Positions 8,325-16,634 of a stretch of DNA of 42,768 nucleotides are shown here, piece by piece; position 1 is the stretch's first letter, and every line of letters begins with the position of its first letter. The notes under the pieces are model-generated. The model made no database searches. It worked only from the letters and a program-made list of their open reading frames with translations, and was not told the origin of the DNA. The stretch lies in contig JAKALX010000001.1 in the NCBI GenBank assembly GCA_021823905.1, positions 1 through 42,768 of the forward strand, read 5' to 3'. The translations under genes were made by a program, and so were the position numbers. This DNA comes from Chloroflexota bacterium. Lineage in GTDB: Bacteria; Chloroflexota; Dehalococcoidia; Tepidiformales; Tepidiformaceae.

Positions 8325-9637
8325 ACGACCCGAAGACATTGAGAGAGAAGATCCTGGGCCTTGTTCGCGAGTTTCAGGATGCGCGAAGGAGAGGCGAGTC
8401 GGCTTTCCGGCCGGGCGAGGACACGGTTCGATACGCCGGCCGGGTGTTCGATGCGGACGAGATGGTGAACCTGGTCGATTCGTCGTTGGACTTCTGGCTC
8501 ACCGCCGGCCGATACGCGGAAGAGTTCGAGGCAGGCCTTGCGGAGTTCCTTGGCGTTCAGGACGCACTGTTGGTCAACTCGGGGTCCTCCGCGAACCTCG
8601 TGGCGCTATCGGCGTTGACCTCGGCGAAGCTGAAGGACCGCCGCATCAGAGCCGGTGACGAGGTCATCACGGTTGCGGCCGGGTTCCCCACCACCGTCAA
8701 CCCGATCATCCAGAACCGCGCCGTCCCCGTCTTTGTGGATGTCCAGCTCGCCACCTATGTGCCGACGATCCAAGCCATCGAGGCGGCGGTCGGGCCCCGG
8801 ACGCGAGCCGTGATGATCGCCCACACCATGGGCGTGCCGTTCCCTGTCGCGGAGGTTCGGGAATTGTGTGACCGGCGCCGCCTCTGGCTGATCGAGGACA
8901 ACTGCGACGCGCTCGGCAGCCGGTACCAGGGTCGACTCACTGGCTCGTTCGGCGATTTCGCAACCTGCAGCTTCTACCCCGCACACCACATCACGATGGG
9001 CGAGGGCGGCGCGGTCGTGACGAACAACGAGGACCTGGCACGCATCGCGCGCAGCTTTCGTGACTGGGGTCGCGATTGCTACTGCGCCGGCGGCGAGAAC
9101 AACACCTGTGGCAAGCGCTTCAGCCAGCAGTTCGGCACGCTGCCGCACGGCTACGACCACAAATACGTCTACGGCGAGATCGGCTACAACCTCAAAGTTA
9201 CCGACATGCAGGCTGCAATCGGAGTGGCGCAGCTTGCGAAGCTTCCGCAGTTGATTCAGGCCAGGAAGGCCAATCACGGGGCGCTGCACGCCGGCCTTTT
9301 GCCGTTCTCCGATCGCCTGGTGCTGCACGCTGGCCCGCCGGGATCGGATCCGTCCTGGTTTGGCTATGTGCTTACGGTGCGACCTGATGCCGAGTTTGCC
9401 CGCGCAGACCTGGTTGGCGCCCTTGAGAATGCGGGAGTCGAGACACGCAACCTTTTCTGTGGCAACCTCCTCCGGCATCCGGCGTATCTGGGCGTTGAGC
9501 ACCGATTTGTGGGGCCGCTAAGTGTCGCTGACCTCATCACCACGAACACGTTCTTCGTTGGTGTATACCCGGGTCTCACGCCTGCGATGATCAGCCACGT
9601 CCTGGACGTTGTCCGCTCGTTCATGAGTGACCATTAG
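8321..9637 (+). CDS. rfbH: CDP-4-keto-6-deoxyglucose 3-dehydrase (E1, PMP and [2Fe-2S])
   Basis: 438 aa from GTG 8321, with GGGAGA 8 nt upstream and a GTGA overlap with rfbG. DegT/AryC1/aminotransferase fold. In place of the PLP lysine it has His in SFYPAHHITMGEGG, the hallmark of the PMP-dependent E1 dehydrase. Cysteines follow the established E1 iron-sulfur pattern exactly: Cys in EDNCD, 57 residues, then CYC and seven residues to the Cys of NNTCG (C-x57-C-x-C-x7-C). It removes the C3 hydroxyl of CDP-4-keto-6-deoxyglucose and needs reducing power from an E3-type reductase, which is encoded next. The gap to the next gene is 11 nt. Confidence 0.95.
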   Translation: MNDPKTLREKILGLVREFQDARRRGESAFRPGEDTVRYAGRVFDADEMVNLVDSSLDFWLTAGRYAEEFEAGLAEFLGVQDALLVNSGSSANLVALSALTSAKLKDRRIRAGDEVITVAAGFPTTVNPIIQNRAVPVFVDVQLATYVPTIQAIEAAVGPRTRAVMIAHTMGVPFPVAEVRELCDRRRLWLIEDNCDALGSRYQGRLTGSFGDFATCSFYPAHHITMGEGGAVVTNNEDLARIARSFRDWGRDCYCAGGENNTCGKRFSQQFGTLPHGYDHKYVYGEIGYNLKVTDMQAAIGVAQLAKLPQLIQARKANHGALHAGLLPFSDRLVLHAGPPGSDPSWFGYVLTVRPDAEFARADLVGALENAGVETRNLFCGNLLRHPAYLGVEHRFVGPLSVADLITTNTFFVGVYPGLTPAMISHVLDVVRSFMSDH

Positions 9638-9648
9638 CGGCCTGCGCA

Positions 9649-10377
9649 ATGCCGAGGGCAATCCATTTCGAGGTATTCGTCGAACGGGTCGAACGCCATT
9701 CGCCGGGCGTGGCGTCATTTCACTTCGCATGGAGGGGCCGCCGGCCGCAATTTCGTCCAGGGCAGTTCGTGCACGTCGCACTGGACGACTACGACCCGTC
9801 GTTGCACTGGCCGGAGAGTCGGGTGTTCTCGATTGCCTCTGCACCCAGCGACCAAAACGGCATGCGTTTGACCATCAGCCGTCAGGGGCGCTTCACCGCT
9901 CGCCTGCTCGAGGAAGTGGAGCCTGGACGGGTGCTCTGGTGCAAGGGACCCTACGGCCAGTTCGAGGTGAGCCCTCGCGCTCCAGGCAAGGGGGTCGCGT
10001 TGGTCGCAGGCGGCACGGGAATCACGCCGTTCTGCGCCGTCATGGAGGAGGCACTGCTGCGGCCCGAGGTCTTGACCGGGCCAGTGCACCTCTACTATGG
10101 CGCACGGACCGCCGATCTCCTTGTTTATCGGGAGCTTGTGCAACGCTGCGCCGCTGAATTGCCCTGCTTCGAGACGGGACTATTCTCGGAGGAGGGCCAG
10201 GCGCCCCAAGGAATCGAGCAGGGGAGACTAGACATCGACCGGATCGCCCGCGAGTGCGGCGGGGATGTTACCTATTTTCTGAGTGGCCCAAAGCCGATGA
10301 TCGACGCTTTCTCGCAAACGCTGCGAGGTATCGACCTCCTGCCGCCGGATGGTGTCGTAGTGGACGCCTGGGAATGA
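9649..10377 (+). CDS. E3-type FAD/NAD(P)H reductase lacking the ferredoxin domain
   Basis: 242 aa. Ferredoxin-NADP reductase fold: an FAD-binding barrel with RVFSIAS and GPYGQF (about residues 60-110), then an NAD(P)-binding domain with GGTGITPF and a C-terminal SGPKPMI and VDAWE. The position right after the E1 gene indicates it is the reductase partner (E3/AscD role) that completes C3 deoxygenation. Unlike the E3 proteins I know, about 330 aa with an N-terminal plant-type [2Fe-2S] ferredoxin domain, this protein starts directly with the flavin domain and has no Cys-x4-Cys-x2-Cys cluster. Electrons would have to pass directly to the E1 cluster or via an unlinked ferredoxin. It ends in an ATGA overlap with the next gene. 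Confidence 0.88.
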   Translation: MPRAIHFEVFVERVERHSPGVASFHFAWRGRRPQFRPGQFVHVALDDYDPSLHWPESRVFSIASAPSDQNGMRLTISRQGRFTARLLEEVEPGRVLWCKGPYGQFEVSPRAPGKGVALVAGGTGITPFCAVMEEALLRPEVLTGPVHLYYGARTADLLVYRELVQRCAAELPCFETGLFSEEGQAPQGIEQGRLDIDRIARECGGDVTYFLSGPKPMIDAFSQTLRGIDLLPPDGVVVDAWE

Positions 10378-11468
10378 GAGAGGCCCTACGCACGTCGCGA
10401 AACCCGCTGGCGGCGGACCTCGATTTCGTTCTTGAGCATACCCGCCCGCTGTGGGAGGATCTCCGGGGCGAGCGGCTCTTCGTTACAGGGGGCACCGGTT
10501 TCTTTGGGTGCTGGCTGCTGGAGAGCTTCGTCTGGGCCAACCAGGAACTCGCCCTTGGCGCCAGCGTTACGGTGCTCACGCGCGATCCAATGGCCTTCAG
10601 CCGCAAAGCACCACATTTGGCGAATCACCCCTCAGTTCGGCTTCACACCGGCGAAGTTCGCTCGTTTGAAATCCTGGAGGGGTCGTTCTCGCACGTCATC
10701 CACGCGGCCACCGAGGCGAGCGAGCCACTGAATCGGCAGCAACCGTTCGAAATGTTCGACACGATCATCGGGGGGACCCGCCACACACTCGAGTTCGCAC
10801 GGGCGGCTGGGGCGAGGAGACTTCTGCTGACGAGTTCGGGCGCGGTGTACGGGCCACAGGCGCCCGACCTCGCCCGCGTTTCCGAGGAGTACGCAGGGGC
10901 CCCAAACGTGGCGGACCCCGCGGCGGCGTACGGCGAGGGGAAACGCGCGGCCGAGATGCAATGCGTGCTTTCAAGTCGCGCCTTCGGCCTGGAGGCCAAG
11001 ATTGCGCGATGTTTCGCCTTTGTGGGTCCGTATCTCCCGCTCGATACTCACTTCGCAATCGGTAACTTCATCCGCGACGCGCTGACCGGTGGGCCGATTG
11101 TGGTCCACGGGGGCGGGATGCCGTGTCGCTCATACATGTACGCCGCCGACTTGGCGGTTTGGCTCTGGACGATTCTCTTCGCTGGCGCGTCGATGCGGCC
11201 ATACAACGTCGGGTCGGAGGTTGCCGTGGATCTCGCTGACCTGGCCGCGTTGGTCGCCAGAATCGCTGGCCTGAAATCTGGCGTCGAGGTTCGCGGTGAG
11301 GCCGACCGCGCAGGCGCTGGCATGAGATACGTGCCGTCAACCCGCCGCGCACAGGCGGAGCTCGGCCTGCGGGAATGGACATCACTGGAAGCAGGGATTG
11401 GGAAGACTGTCAGCGCGTGCCGCGGGGTGACCGGGCAGAGGCCAGCCAGGAGAAGGGTGGGCGCATGA
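10374..11468 (+). CDS. NAD(P)-dependent SDR, probable final reductase of the branched CDP-sugar (YerF-like role)
   Basis: 364 aa from ATG 10374 (ATGA overlap with the reductase gene). Extended SDR: GGTGFFGCWLLES cofactor motif at about residue 42, HAATEAS, TSSGAVYG and YGEGK as the Tyr-x3-Lys pair. It belongs to the epimerase/dehydratase group that includes CDP-abequose/paratose synthases and the C4-branch reductase YerF. The next gene being a thiamine-diphosphate enzyme favours a YerF-like role, reducing the ketone of the two-carbon branch. The sequence alone does not separate this from a plain C4-keto reductase giving abequose or paratose. It ends in an ATGA overlap with the next gene. Confidence 0.8.
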   Translation: MREALRTSRNPLAADLDFVLEHTRPLWEDLRGERLFVTGGTGFFGCWLLESFVWANQELALGASVTVLTRDPMAFSRKAPHLANHPSVRLHTGEVRSFEILEGSFSHVIHAATEASEPLNRQQPFEMFDTIIGGTRHTLEFARAAGARRLLLTSSGAVYGPQAPDLARVSEEYAGAPNVADPAAAYGEGKRAAEMQCVLSSRAFGLEAKIARCFAFVGPYLPLDTHFAIGNFIRDALTGGPIVVHGGGMPCRSYMYAADLAVWLWTILFAGASMRPYNVGSEVAVDLADLAALVARIAGLKSGVEVRGEADRAGAGMRYVPSTRRAQAELGLREWTSLEAGIGKTVSACRGVTGQRPARRRVGA

Positions 11469-13183
11469 AAGCATCTGACTTCGTCGCCGGCTACTTGCGG
11501 AGTCAAGGCGTAAGCCACGTCTTCGAGGTTGTCGGTGGCATGATCACGCACCTCATCGACTCGATTGCAGCCCGTGGGGATATCCAGCTCGTGAGCATGC
11601 ACCACGAGCAAGCGGCCGCCTTCGCCGCCGAGGGCGTCGCTCGGATGACCGGTGTGCCTGGCGTCGCGATGGCGACCAGCGGCCCGGGTGCAACAAACCT
11701 GCTCACAGGTATCGGCAGTTGCTACTTCGACTCGTATCCCGCAGTGTTCATTACGGGCCAGGTCAATCGCCACGAGCTGAAGGGTGACAGGGGCGTTCGG
11801 CAGCTGGGGTTTCAGGAGACAGACATCGTCTCGATGGCCAGGCCAATAACGAAGGCTGCGTGGCTCGTGGGCTCGCCGGAAGCGCTTCCGTCTCTCCTCG
11901 CCGAAGCGTTTCGCGTTTCGCTGGCCGGTCGGCCCGGCCCGGTGCTTCTCGACATTCCAATGGACGTGCAACGAGCCGAAGTCATTGGCGAGTTTCCTGC
12001 ACAGATGGATGCCCCCCCTGCAGCGCCCGACGCTGCATTGGTTGCAGAGCTGCTTGAAGCTCTTTGGAAGGCCAAACGACCCCTGATTCTTGCCGGCGGG
12101 GGTGTGCGCTCCGGTCGTGCTGCCAGGGAGTTCCGCGAGCTCGCTGCGGTCCTAGGTGTTCCGGTCGTCAGTTCGTTGATGGCGGTCGATGCGCTCGAAG
12201 CTGGGAACCCGCTACGAGTGGGAATGATCGGGTCGTACGGCAACAGGTGGGCCAACTTGGCGATAGGCCTTGCGGACTTTCTGCTGGTGCTGGGAAGCCG
12301 GCTCGACATCCGACAGACCGGCTCGGAAGTCGAAGCGTTTGGTGCTGGCCGAACCATTTTCCACGTCGATTGTGACCCTACCGAGGTCAACAACAGGGTC
12401 CAGAATTGCACAGAGATCCACGCGGACCTCAGCGCTTTCCTGGTGACAGCGGCCGCCCAAGCGAGGGGAGTGGAGCCCAAGCGGTGGCCAGGTTGGTCCG
12501 ATGAAATCGCCCAGCTCCGGTTACGATGGCCTGACGTCAATGAGAGCCGGGGTGGGAATGGGGTCAACCCCAACGAATTCATGCATCAACTGTCGGCAGC
12601 TTCTGGGTCGGCTGCGGCCTTCGTGGTGGATGTTGGTCAGCACCAGATGTGGGCAGGTCAGTCTCTGGCGCCGGGCCCCGAGCAGCGGTTCTTGACGTCC
12701 GGAGGGCTGGGAGCAATGGGTTCCGCTCTCCCCATCGCCGTCGGCGCGGCGTTTGCATCGGCCGGTAGGCCGGTCGTGTTAGTGGCGGGCGACGGGGGTT
12801 TTCAAGTCAACCTCCAGGAACTGCAAACAGTGGTGGCCAACTCGTTGCCCATCAAGATCCTGGTGCTCAACAACGGCTGCTATGGGATGGTAAGGCAGTT
12901 CCAGGAGAGCTACTTCGGCGGAAGGTATCACTCTACGGTCTGGGGTTACTCAGCGCCGGATTTCGTGCGGGTGGCGCAGGCGTTCGGGATCGAGGCCATC
13001 CGAGCGACATCCCCGCGAGAAGTCCCCGGCGGCCTGGCTGCGCTCTGGAAGGACCCCGGCGCACCGTTCCTCCTCGAGGTAGCAATCGACACCCACGCCA
13101 ATGCATTCCCGAAGATCGCATTTGGCCGGCCGATCACGGAAATGGAGCCATTCGCTAAGCCAGTCGAAATGGAGGGCACATAG
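11465..13183 (+). CDS. Thiamine-diphosphate flavoenzyme, YerE-like branch-forming enzyme
   Basis: 572 aa from ATG 11465 (ATGA overlap; GGAGAAGGG upstream). Acetohydroxyacid-synthase architecture: the N-terminal Pyr domain has the cofactor-activating Glu in MHHEQAAAFAAEG; FQETDIVSMARPITK follows; the middle FAD/nucleotide domain has GMIGSYGNRWANLAI; the C-terminal PP domain has GDGGFQVN about 27 residues before NNG. The tryptophan of AHAS in RQWQ is Phe here (RQFQ), and no small regulatory subunit gene is adjacent. Placed at the end of a complete CDP-3,6-dideoxy-4-ketohexose cassette, it best fits YerE, which adds an acetyl unit from pyruvate to C4 of the keto sugar, giving the yersiniose-type branch. 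A recruited acetolactate synthase is the alternative. Confidence 0.85.
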   Translation: MKASDFVAGYLRSQGVSHVFEVVGGMITHLIDSIAARGDIQLVSMHHEQAAAFAAEGVARMTGVPGVAMATSGPGATNLLTGIGSCYFDSYPAVFITGQVNRHELKGDRGVRQLGFQETDIVSMARPITKAAWLVGSPEALPSLLAEAFRVSLAGRPGPVLLDIPMDVQRAEVIGEFPAQMDAPPAAPDAALVAELLEALWKAKRPLILAGGGVRSGRAAREFRELAAVLGVPVVSSLMAVDALEAGNPLRVGMIGSYGNRWANLAIGLADFLLVLGSRLDIRQTGSEVEAFGAGRTIFHVDCDPTEVNNRVQNCTEIHADLSAFLVTAAAQARGVEPKRWPGWSDEIAQLRLRWPDVNESRGGNGVNPNEFMHQLSAASGSAAAFVVDVGQHQMWAGQSLAPGPEQRFLTSGGLGAMGSALPIAVGAAFASAGRPVVLVAGDGGFQVNLQELQTVVANSLPIKILVLNNGCYGMVRQFQESYFGGRYHSTVWGYSAPDFVRVAQAFGIEAIRATSPREVPGGLAALWKDPGAPFLLEVAIDTHANAFPKIAFGRPITEMEPFAKPVEMEGT

Positions 13184-13269
13184 TCTGGTGAGAGGAGGCG
13201 ACGATCTTCAGACGGATCGATCGTGAAACAGATGGGCGCGAGAAGTTCAACTCTACAGTAAGGAACAGT

Positions 13270-14664
13270 TTGAAGAGAACGGCGGGTCGCTCCTTCATGC
13301 AACTCAAGTGGTCCCTCCACGCGATCAGACGCAAGCTCGGCATCGATCGGGCTGTGGCCTTTGGCTCGTTTTCAACCGTCTGGGGCGCAGTCGGTGGTTC
13401 GGTATCCATTCTTCTGATTGCGCTTCGCTTCAGCCCGGAGGTGCAAGGCTACTATTACACCTTCAATAGCTTGCTTGCCCTGACGACGTTTGTCGAGCTC
13501 GGGCTGGGAACCGTCATTCAGCAGTTTGCGAGCCACGAGTGGGCGAGACTCGACCTGGACTCAGGCAAAGGCGTCGTGGGGGATGCGAATGCGCTCTCGC
13601 GGCTCGCGAGCCTGGCGCGGGTTTCGTTCAGGTGGTATGGGTTTGCTGGCGCGCTTGCGGTGATAGGTCTCGGTGCGGGAGGTGTCGTCTTCTTCGCCCA
13701 AAGGCCGTCTCCCGGGATCCAATGGGTCGGACCGTGGTTGGTATTGTGCGGGCTCTCCGGCATGAGGCTAGTGCTGGTTCCAGCGTGGTCGTTGCTGGAC
13801 GGCTGCGATCAAATGCGGCATACCAACGCCGCGAGGTTGGGGATTGCCGTGGTCACGAACCTATTTGCCTGGGCGGCAATCGTGCTCGGCGCAGGGTTAT
13901 GGACGCTGGTGATCTTGAATGGGGCGAATTTGGCGGTAGCGGCCGCGTTCTTTGCGCGGCGGTATGGGGACTTTTTCCGCGCCATCAGGTCGTCGCCACG
14001 CCATGCAGCGGTCGATTGGCGCCTCGAGATATGGCCCATGCAGTGGAGAATCGCCTTGAGCTGGTTGAGTGGCTATTTCATCTTTTCCCTGTTTACGCCC
14101 GTGATGTTTCAGTTCCACGGGGCCATCGTCGCAGGCCAAATGGGGATGACGTTGTCGTTGGCTAATGCGCTCCTCGCGTTTGCCTTGACGTGGGTGGCGA
14201 CGAAGGCCCCAGCGTTTGGCCAGTTGATCTCCCTACGGGACTTCGCGGGTCTGGATCGATTGTTTGCCGCTTCAACGGCGCAAGCGCTGGCAGTTGGGGG
14301 AATCGGAGCCCTGGCCATTCTTGGCGGTACGTACGGATTGAACGCGATCCATAGCCGGCTGGCGCTGCGTCTTCTCCCGCCGCTCCTGGTTGGGTTGTTT
14401 GTTGTCTCGGCTCTCATTGCGACGCTGGTAGGCGCGATGGCTACCTACCTGCGTGCCCACAAGCGGGAGCCGTACCTCGTCCCGTCGGTGCTCTGTGGCG
14501 TGGCGGTGGGAGTGACGACGATCGTCCTAGGCGGTCGATATGGGGCGCTAGGCGCGGCCATCGGCTACCTGGTGCTATCTCTCGTGTTCCTGATTCCGGA
14601 GGTCGCAATCTTTAGGCACTGCCAAAGCGCTTGGCATGTGACTGACGAGGGAGCTTCTGGCTGA
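13270..14664 (+). CDS. wzx: Wzx-like polysaccharide flippase (MATE/MOP fold)
   Basis: 464 aa from TTG 13270, preferred because AAGGA lies 5 nt upstream, while ATG 13297 has no ribosome-binding site. About twelve hydrophobic helices cover the protein from residue 35 to 455. The start AFGSFSTVWGAVGGSVSILLIALRFSPEVQGYYYTF and ELGLGTVIQQFASHEWA resemble flippases of the polysaccharide-transporter superfamily (the helix pair near the N-terminus followed by a conserved Q/G-rich stretch). Role: moves lipid-linked repeat units across the inner membrane. It follows the CDP-sugar cassette after an 86-nt gap. Confidence 0.83.
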   Translation: MKRTAGRSFMQLKWSLHAIRRKLGIDRAVAFGSFSTVWGAVGGSVSILLIALRFSPEVQGYYYTFNSLLALTTFVELGLGTVIQQFASHEWARLDLDSGKGVVGDANALSRLASLARVSFRWYGFAGALAVIGLGAGGVVFFAQRPSPGIQWVGPWLVLCGLSGMRLVLVPAWSLLDGCDQMRHTNAARLGIAVVTNLFAWAAIVLGAGLWTLVILNGANLAVAAAFFARRYGDFFRAIRSSPRHAAVDWRLEIWPMQWRIALSWLSGYFIFSLFTPVMFQFHGAIVAGQMGMTLSLANALLAFALTWVATKAPAFGQLISLRDFAGLDRLFAASTAQALAVGGIGALAILGGTYGLNAIHSRLALRLLPPLLVGLFVVSALIATLVGAMATYLRAHKREPYLVPSVLCGVAVGVTTIVLGGRYGALGAAIGYLVLSLVFLIPEVAIFRHCQSAWHVTDEGASG

Positions 14665-14692
14665 TGGGAGCGGAAGGGGTCCGGGGCGAGGA

Positions 14693-15358
14693 ATGCGACA
14701 GTTGAAAAGGGCACTTCGACGATTGATAGCCAGCGTGCTGCTGTTTCTTCGGCAGCAGGACCGGTATGTCTCGCGTCAGCGCGCCGAGAAGCGTGGTCTT
14801 CTTCGCATCGGCCGCCACACCTATGGCACTCCCATCATCGACTCCTACCCCGGGAGCGAGAAGGGGATCACGATCGGCGCGTTTTGCTCGATCTCGCGGG
14901 ATGTGGTGATGATTACGGGCGGCATTCACCCTACGCATTGGGTGTCAACGTTTCCCTTCAGGGTTCACTGGCACATGGCGGGAGCGTATGAAGACGGGAT
15001 GCCCTCGTCGAAAGGGGACATCGTGGTGGGTTCGGACGTGTGGATTGGGACTGAGGCGATGATCCACTCGGGGGTGACCATTGGAGACGGCGCGGTGGTG
15101 GCGGCACGGTCGGTTGTGACTCGGGACGTTCCCCCCTACGCTGTCGTAGCCGGGGTGCCGGCAAAGGTCGTGCGATTTCGCTTCGAGGATAAGGTGATTC
15201 AGTCGCTTCTTCGGATTCGGTGGTGGGATTGGGACGACGAGGCCGTGCGCGAGGCCGTCCCTTACCTATCCTGTGACGATATCGCGGCCTTTCTCGGGAA
15301 GTATGGGGGGATGAGCGGCGGCGGAAACTCGTCATCCAATCGCCCACACGCGCGATGA
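14693..15358 (+). CDS. CatB/XAT-type O-acetyltransferase (hexapeptide repeat)
   Basis: 221 aa. Left-handed beta-helix hexapeptide repeats (IGAFCSISRDVVMIT; VVGSDVWIGTEAMIHSG; VTIGDGAVVAARSVVTRDV) and the conserved H of GGIHPTHWVS, then PPYAVVAGVPAKVVRFRF. These are the marks of CatB-related acyl-CoA acetyltransferases, which put O-acetyl groups on sugars or antibiotics. Here the likely acceptor is a residue of the polysaccharide. The short basic N-terminus is not a signal peptide. Start ATG 14693 has GAGGA immediately upstream; no better start is seen. Its stop overlaps the next start (ATGA). Confidence 0.88.
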   Translation: MRQLKRALRRLIASVLLFLRQQDRYVSRQRAEKRGLLRIGRHTYGTPIIDSYPGSEKGITIGAFCSISRDVVMITGGIHPTHWVSTFPFRVHWHMAGAYEDGMPSSKGDIVVGSDVWIGTEAMIHSGVTIGDGAVVAARSVVTRDVPPYAVVAGVPAKVVRFRFEDKVIQSLLRIRWWDWDDEAVREAVPYLSCDDIAAFLGKYGGMSGGGNSSSNRPHAR

Positions 15359-15537
15359 CCGGTCCAGATCGTGACTACATTCGAGGGTTAACCGAGCGAG
15401 CGGCACTTGAGGGCCCGGTCCTGGAGCTGGGTGGTGGTTATGGTGGTGCAACGTCTCGCGAAATTGTGGTCGCCGCCGGCCTGCGGCATTTCGCAACCGA
15501 CCTTCAGGGTGGGCCAGGGGTTGACAGAGGTGAGTGA
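15355..15537 (+). pseudogene. Truncated SAM-dependent methyltransferase remnant
   Basis: 60 codons. It starts with an ATGA overlap to the acetyltransferase and contains a methyltransferase motif I (GPVLELGGGYGGATSRE) followed by FATDLQGGPGVD, then stops at TGA 15535-15537. Class I methyltransferases need about 200 residues, so the C-terminal two thirds are missing. The stop lies 8 nt before the left end of the IS630 element, and nothing resembling the missing part follows the element. The truncation therefore looks older than, or separate from, the insertion. Probably non-functional. Confidence 0.65.
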
Positions 15538-15545
15538 GCGGCACC

Positions 15546-16634
15546 TATTGACCATTGCCTAAGTAATGGTACATTCACAGCTCCAAGCCCGCCGCCCGGA
15601 CGAAGGCCGCAAGGAGGGTGCGGTTCGCTCGAGTGTCGCTGAGGGCACCGAGCACCGCGGCCTCCAGCGTCGTGAGGTCATCCGGCGCGAAGTTCGCCAG
15701 GTCACCGTACTTGGTATGGCTCCAGACCGGCTCGACGGGGTTGAGATCCGGCGCATAGGGCGGCAGGTACTCGACCACGATGCGCGGGTATTTGGCCAGC
15801 CACGTCGTGACGCAGGTCGCCCAGTGCGGGCGGTGCCGATCCCAGATGAGGGTGAAGCCATGCGGTACGTGACGTCGGAGAGCCTGGAGAAACCGGAGAA
15901 CTTCGGCACTGCGGATGTTGTCGCGATGGAGCGCCCAATACAGACCGAACCGGCGCCGGCGGGGTGCCACCGTGAGCGCGCTGATCGCGGAGAGCCGATC
16001 TCGGCGGTCCCACTGCCGGAGGATTGGCGTCTGGCCACGTGGCGCCCAGGTCCGCCGGCAGACCGGCTGGAGCATGAAGCCGCTCTCGTCGAGGAAGACG
16101 AGCGATCTACCGGCCCGGCGAGCGTTTTTTTATATGCGGCCAGCGCTCGGTGCGCCAGCGCTGGATGGCCACCTCGTCGCGTTCCCTGGCCCGACGCTCC
16201 GGCTTCTGGCAACTCCATCCTTCCCCGCGGAGGATCTTCCAGACGTGGGCGGGGTGGTAGCAGACGCCAAAGGTGCGGGCGATGACTTTGGCGACTCGGG
16301 GCAGCGTCCACAAATCGGTACTGAACCCGTGCGCCCGAGCCCCCCGCAGGAGGGACTTCAGCAACTTGGTGCGCTGTCGCGCTGTGATCCGCGGCGGCCG
16401 CCCCGGCGTTGGCTTGGGCCGCAAGGCATCGGAGCCACGCGCCCGGACTTCGGCCTGCCACCGACTCACGGACGTCGGAGAACAGCCGATCTGTCGCGCG
16501 ACCTCGCGCACCCCAAGCCCATCCTCGAGGAGGGCGACGGCCCGCCGCCGCCGCGCTTCCAGCTCTGCGGGACTGCCCTTGGGTCTCATGCATCAGAGAT
16601 TACAATCGTCCCATTTGTTATGCAAGCCTCAATA
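15546..16634 (-). mobile_element. IS630-family insertion sequence with TA target duplication
   Basis: Imperfect terminal inverted repeats: positions 15546-15572 match the reverse complement of 16608-16634 at 20 of 27 bases (shared blocks TATTGA, TTGC, TAA, AATGG, AC). Both ends terminate in TA, the target duplicated by IS630/Tc1-mariner elements. The element is about 1.09 kb and carries one transposase on the minus strand in two frames. It sits between the methyltransferase remnant and a glycosyltransferase gene. Removing it with one TA restores an open glycosyltransferase frame starting at GTG 15530. Confidence 0.88.
15575..16589 (-). CDS. IS630-family transposase, split at an A7 run
   Basis: The N-terminal part (16589 to 16107) encodes a helix-turn-helix (GLGVREVARQIGCSPTSVSRW) and a second DNA-binding segment. 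The catalytic part (about 16126 to 15575) encodes LVFLDESGF, TLIWDRHRPHW and PPYAPDLNPVEPVW, the D-D-E triad of IS630 enzymes. The two are joined only by a frame change of +1 (loss of one base) at a run of seven A on the coding strand (16125-16131 as T on plus). With six A the protein would be continuous. Either recoding by slippage at the A run or an inactivating or sequencing indel. The stop overlaps the inner edge of the left end region. Confidence 0.85.

Noticed and set aside
11465..13183. Housekeeping acetolactate synthase (ilvB)
   Set aside because: No small subunit gene nearby, altered RQFQ position, and full embedding with 4-nt overlaps in a CDP-sugar cassette make a YerE-like role more likely, though not proven.
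15559..16593. 344-aa minus-strand ORF spanning the whole IS630 element
   Set aside because: It is in neither the helix-turn-helix frame nor the DDE frame; it is a third frame left open by high GC.
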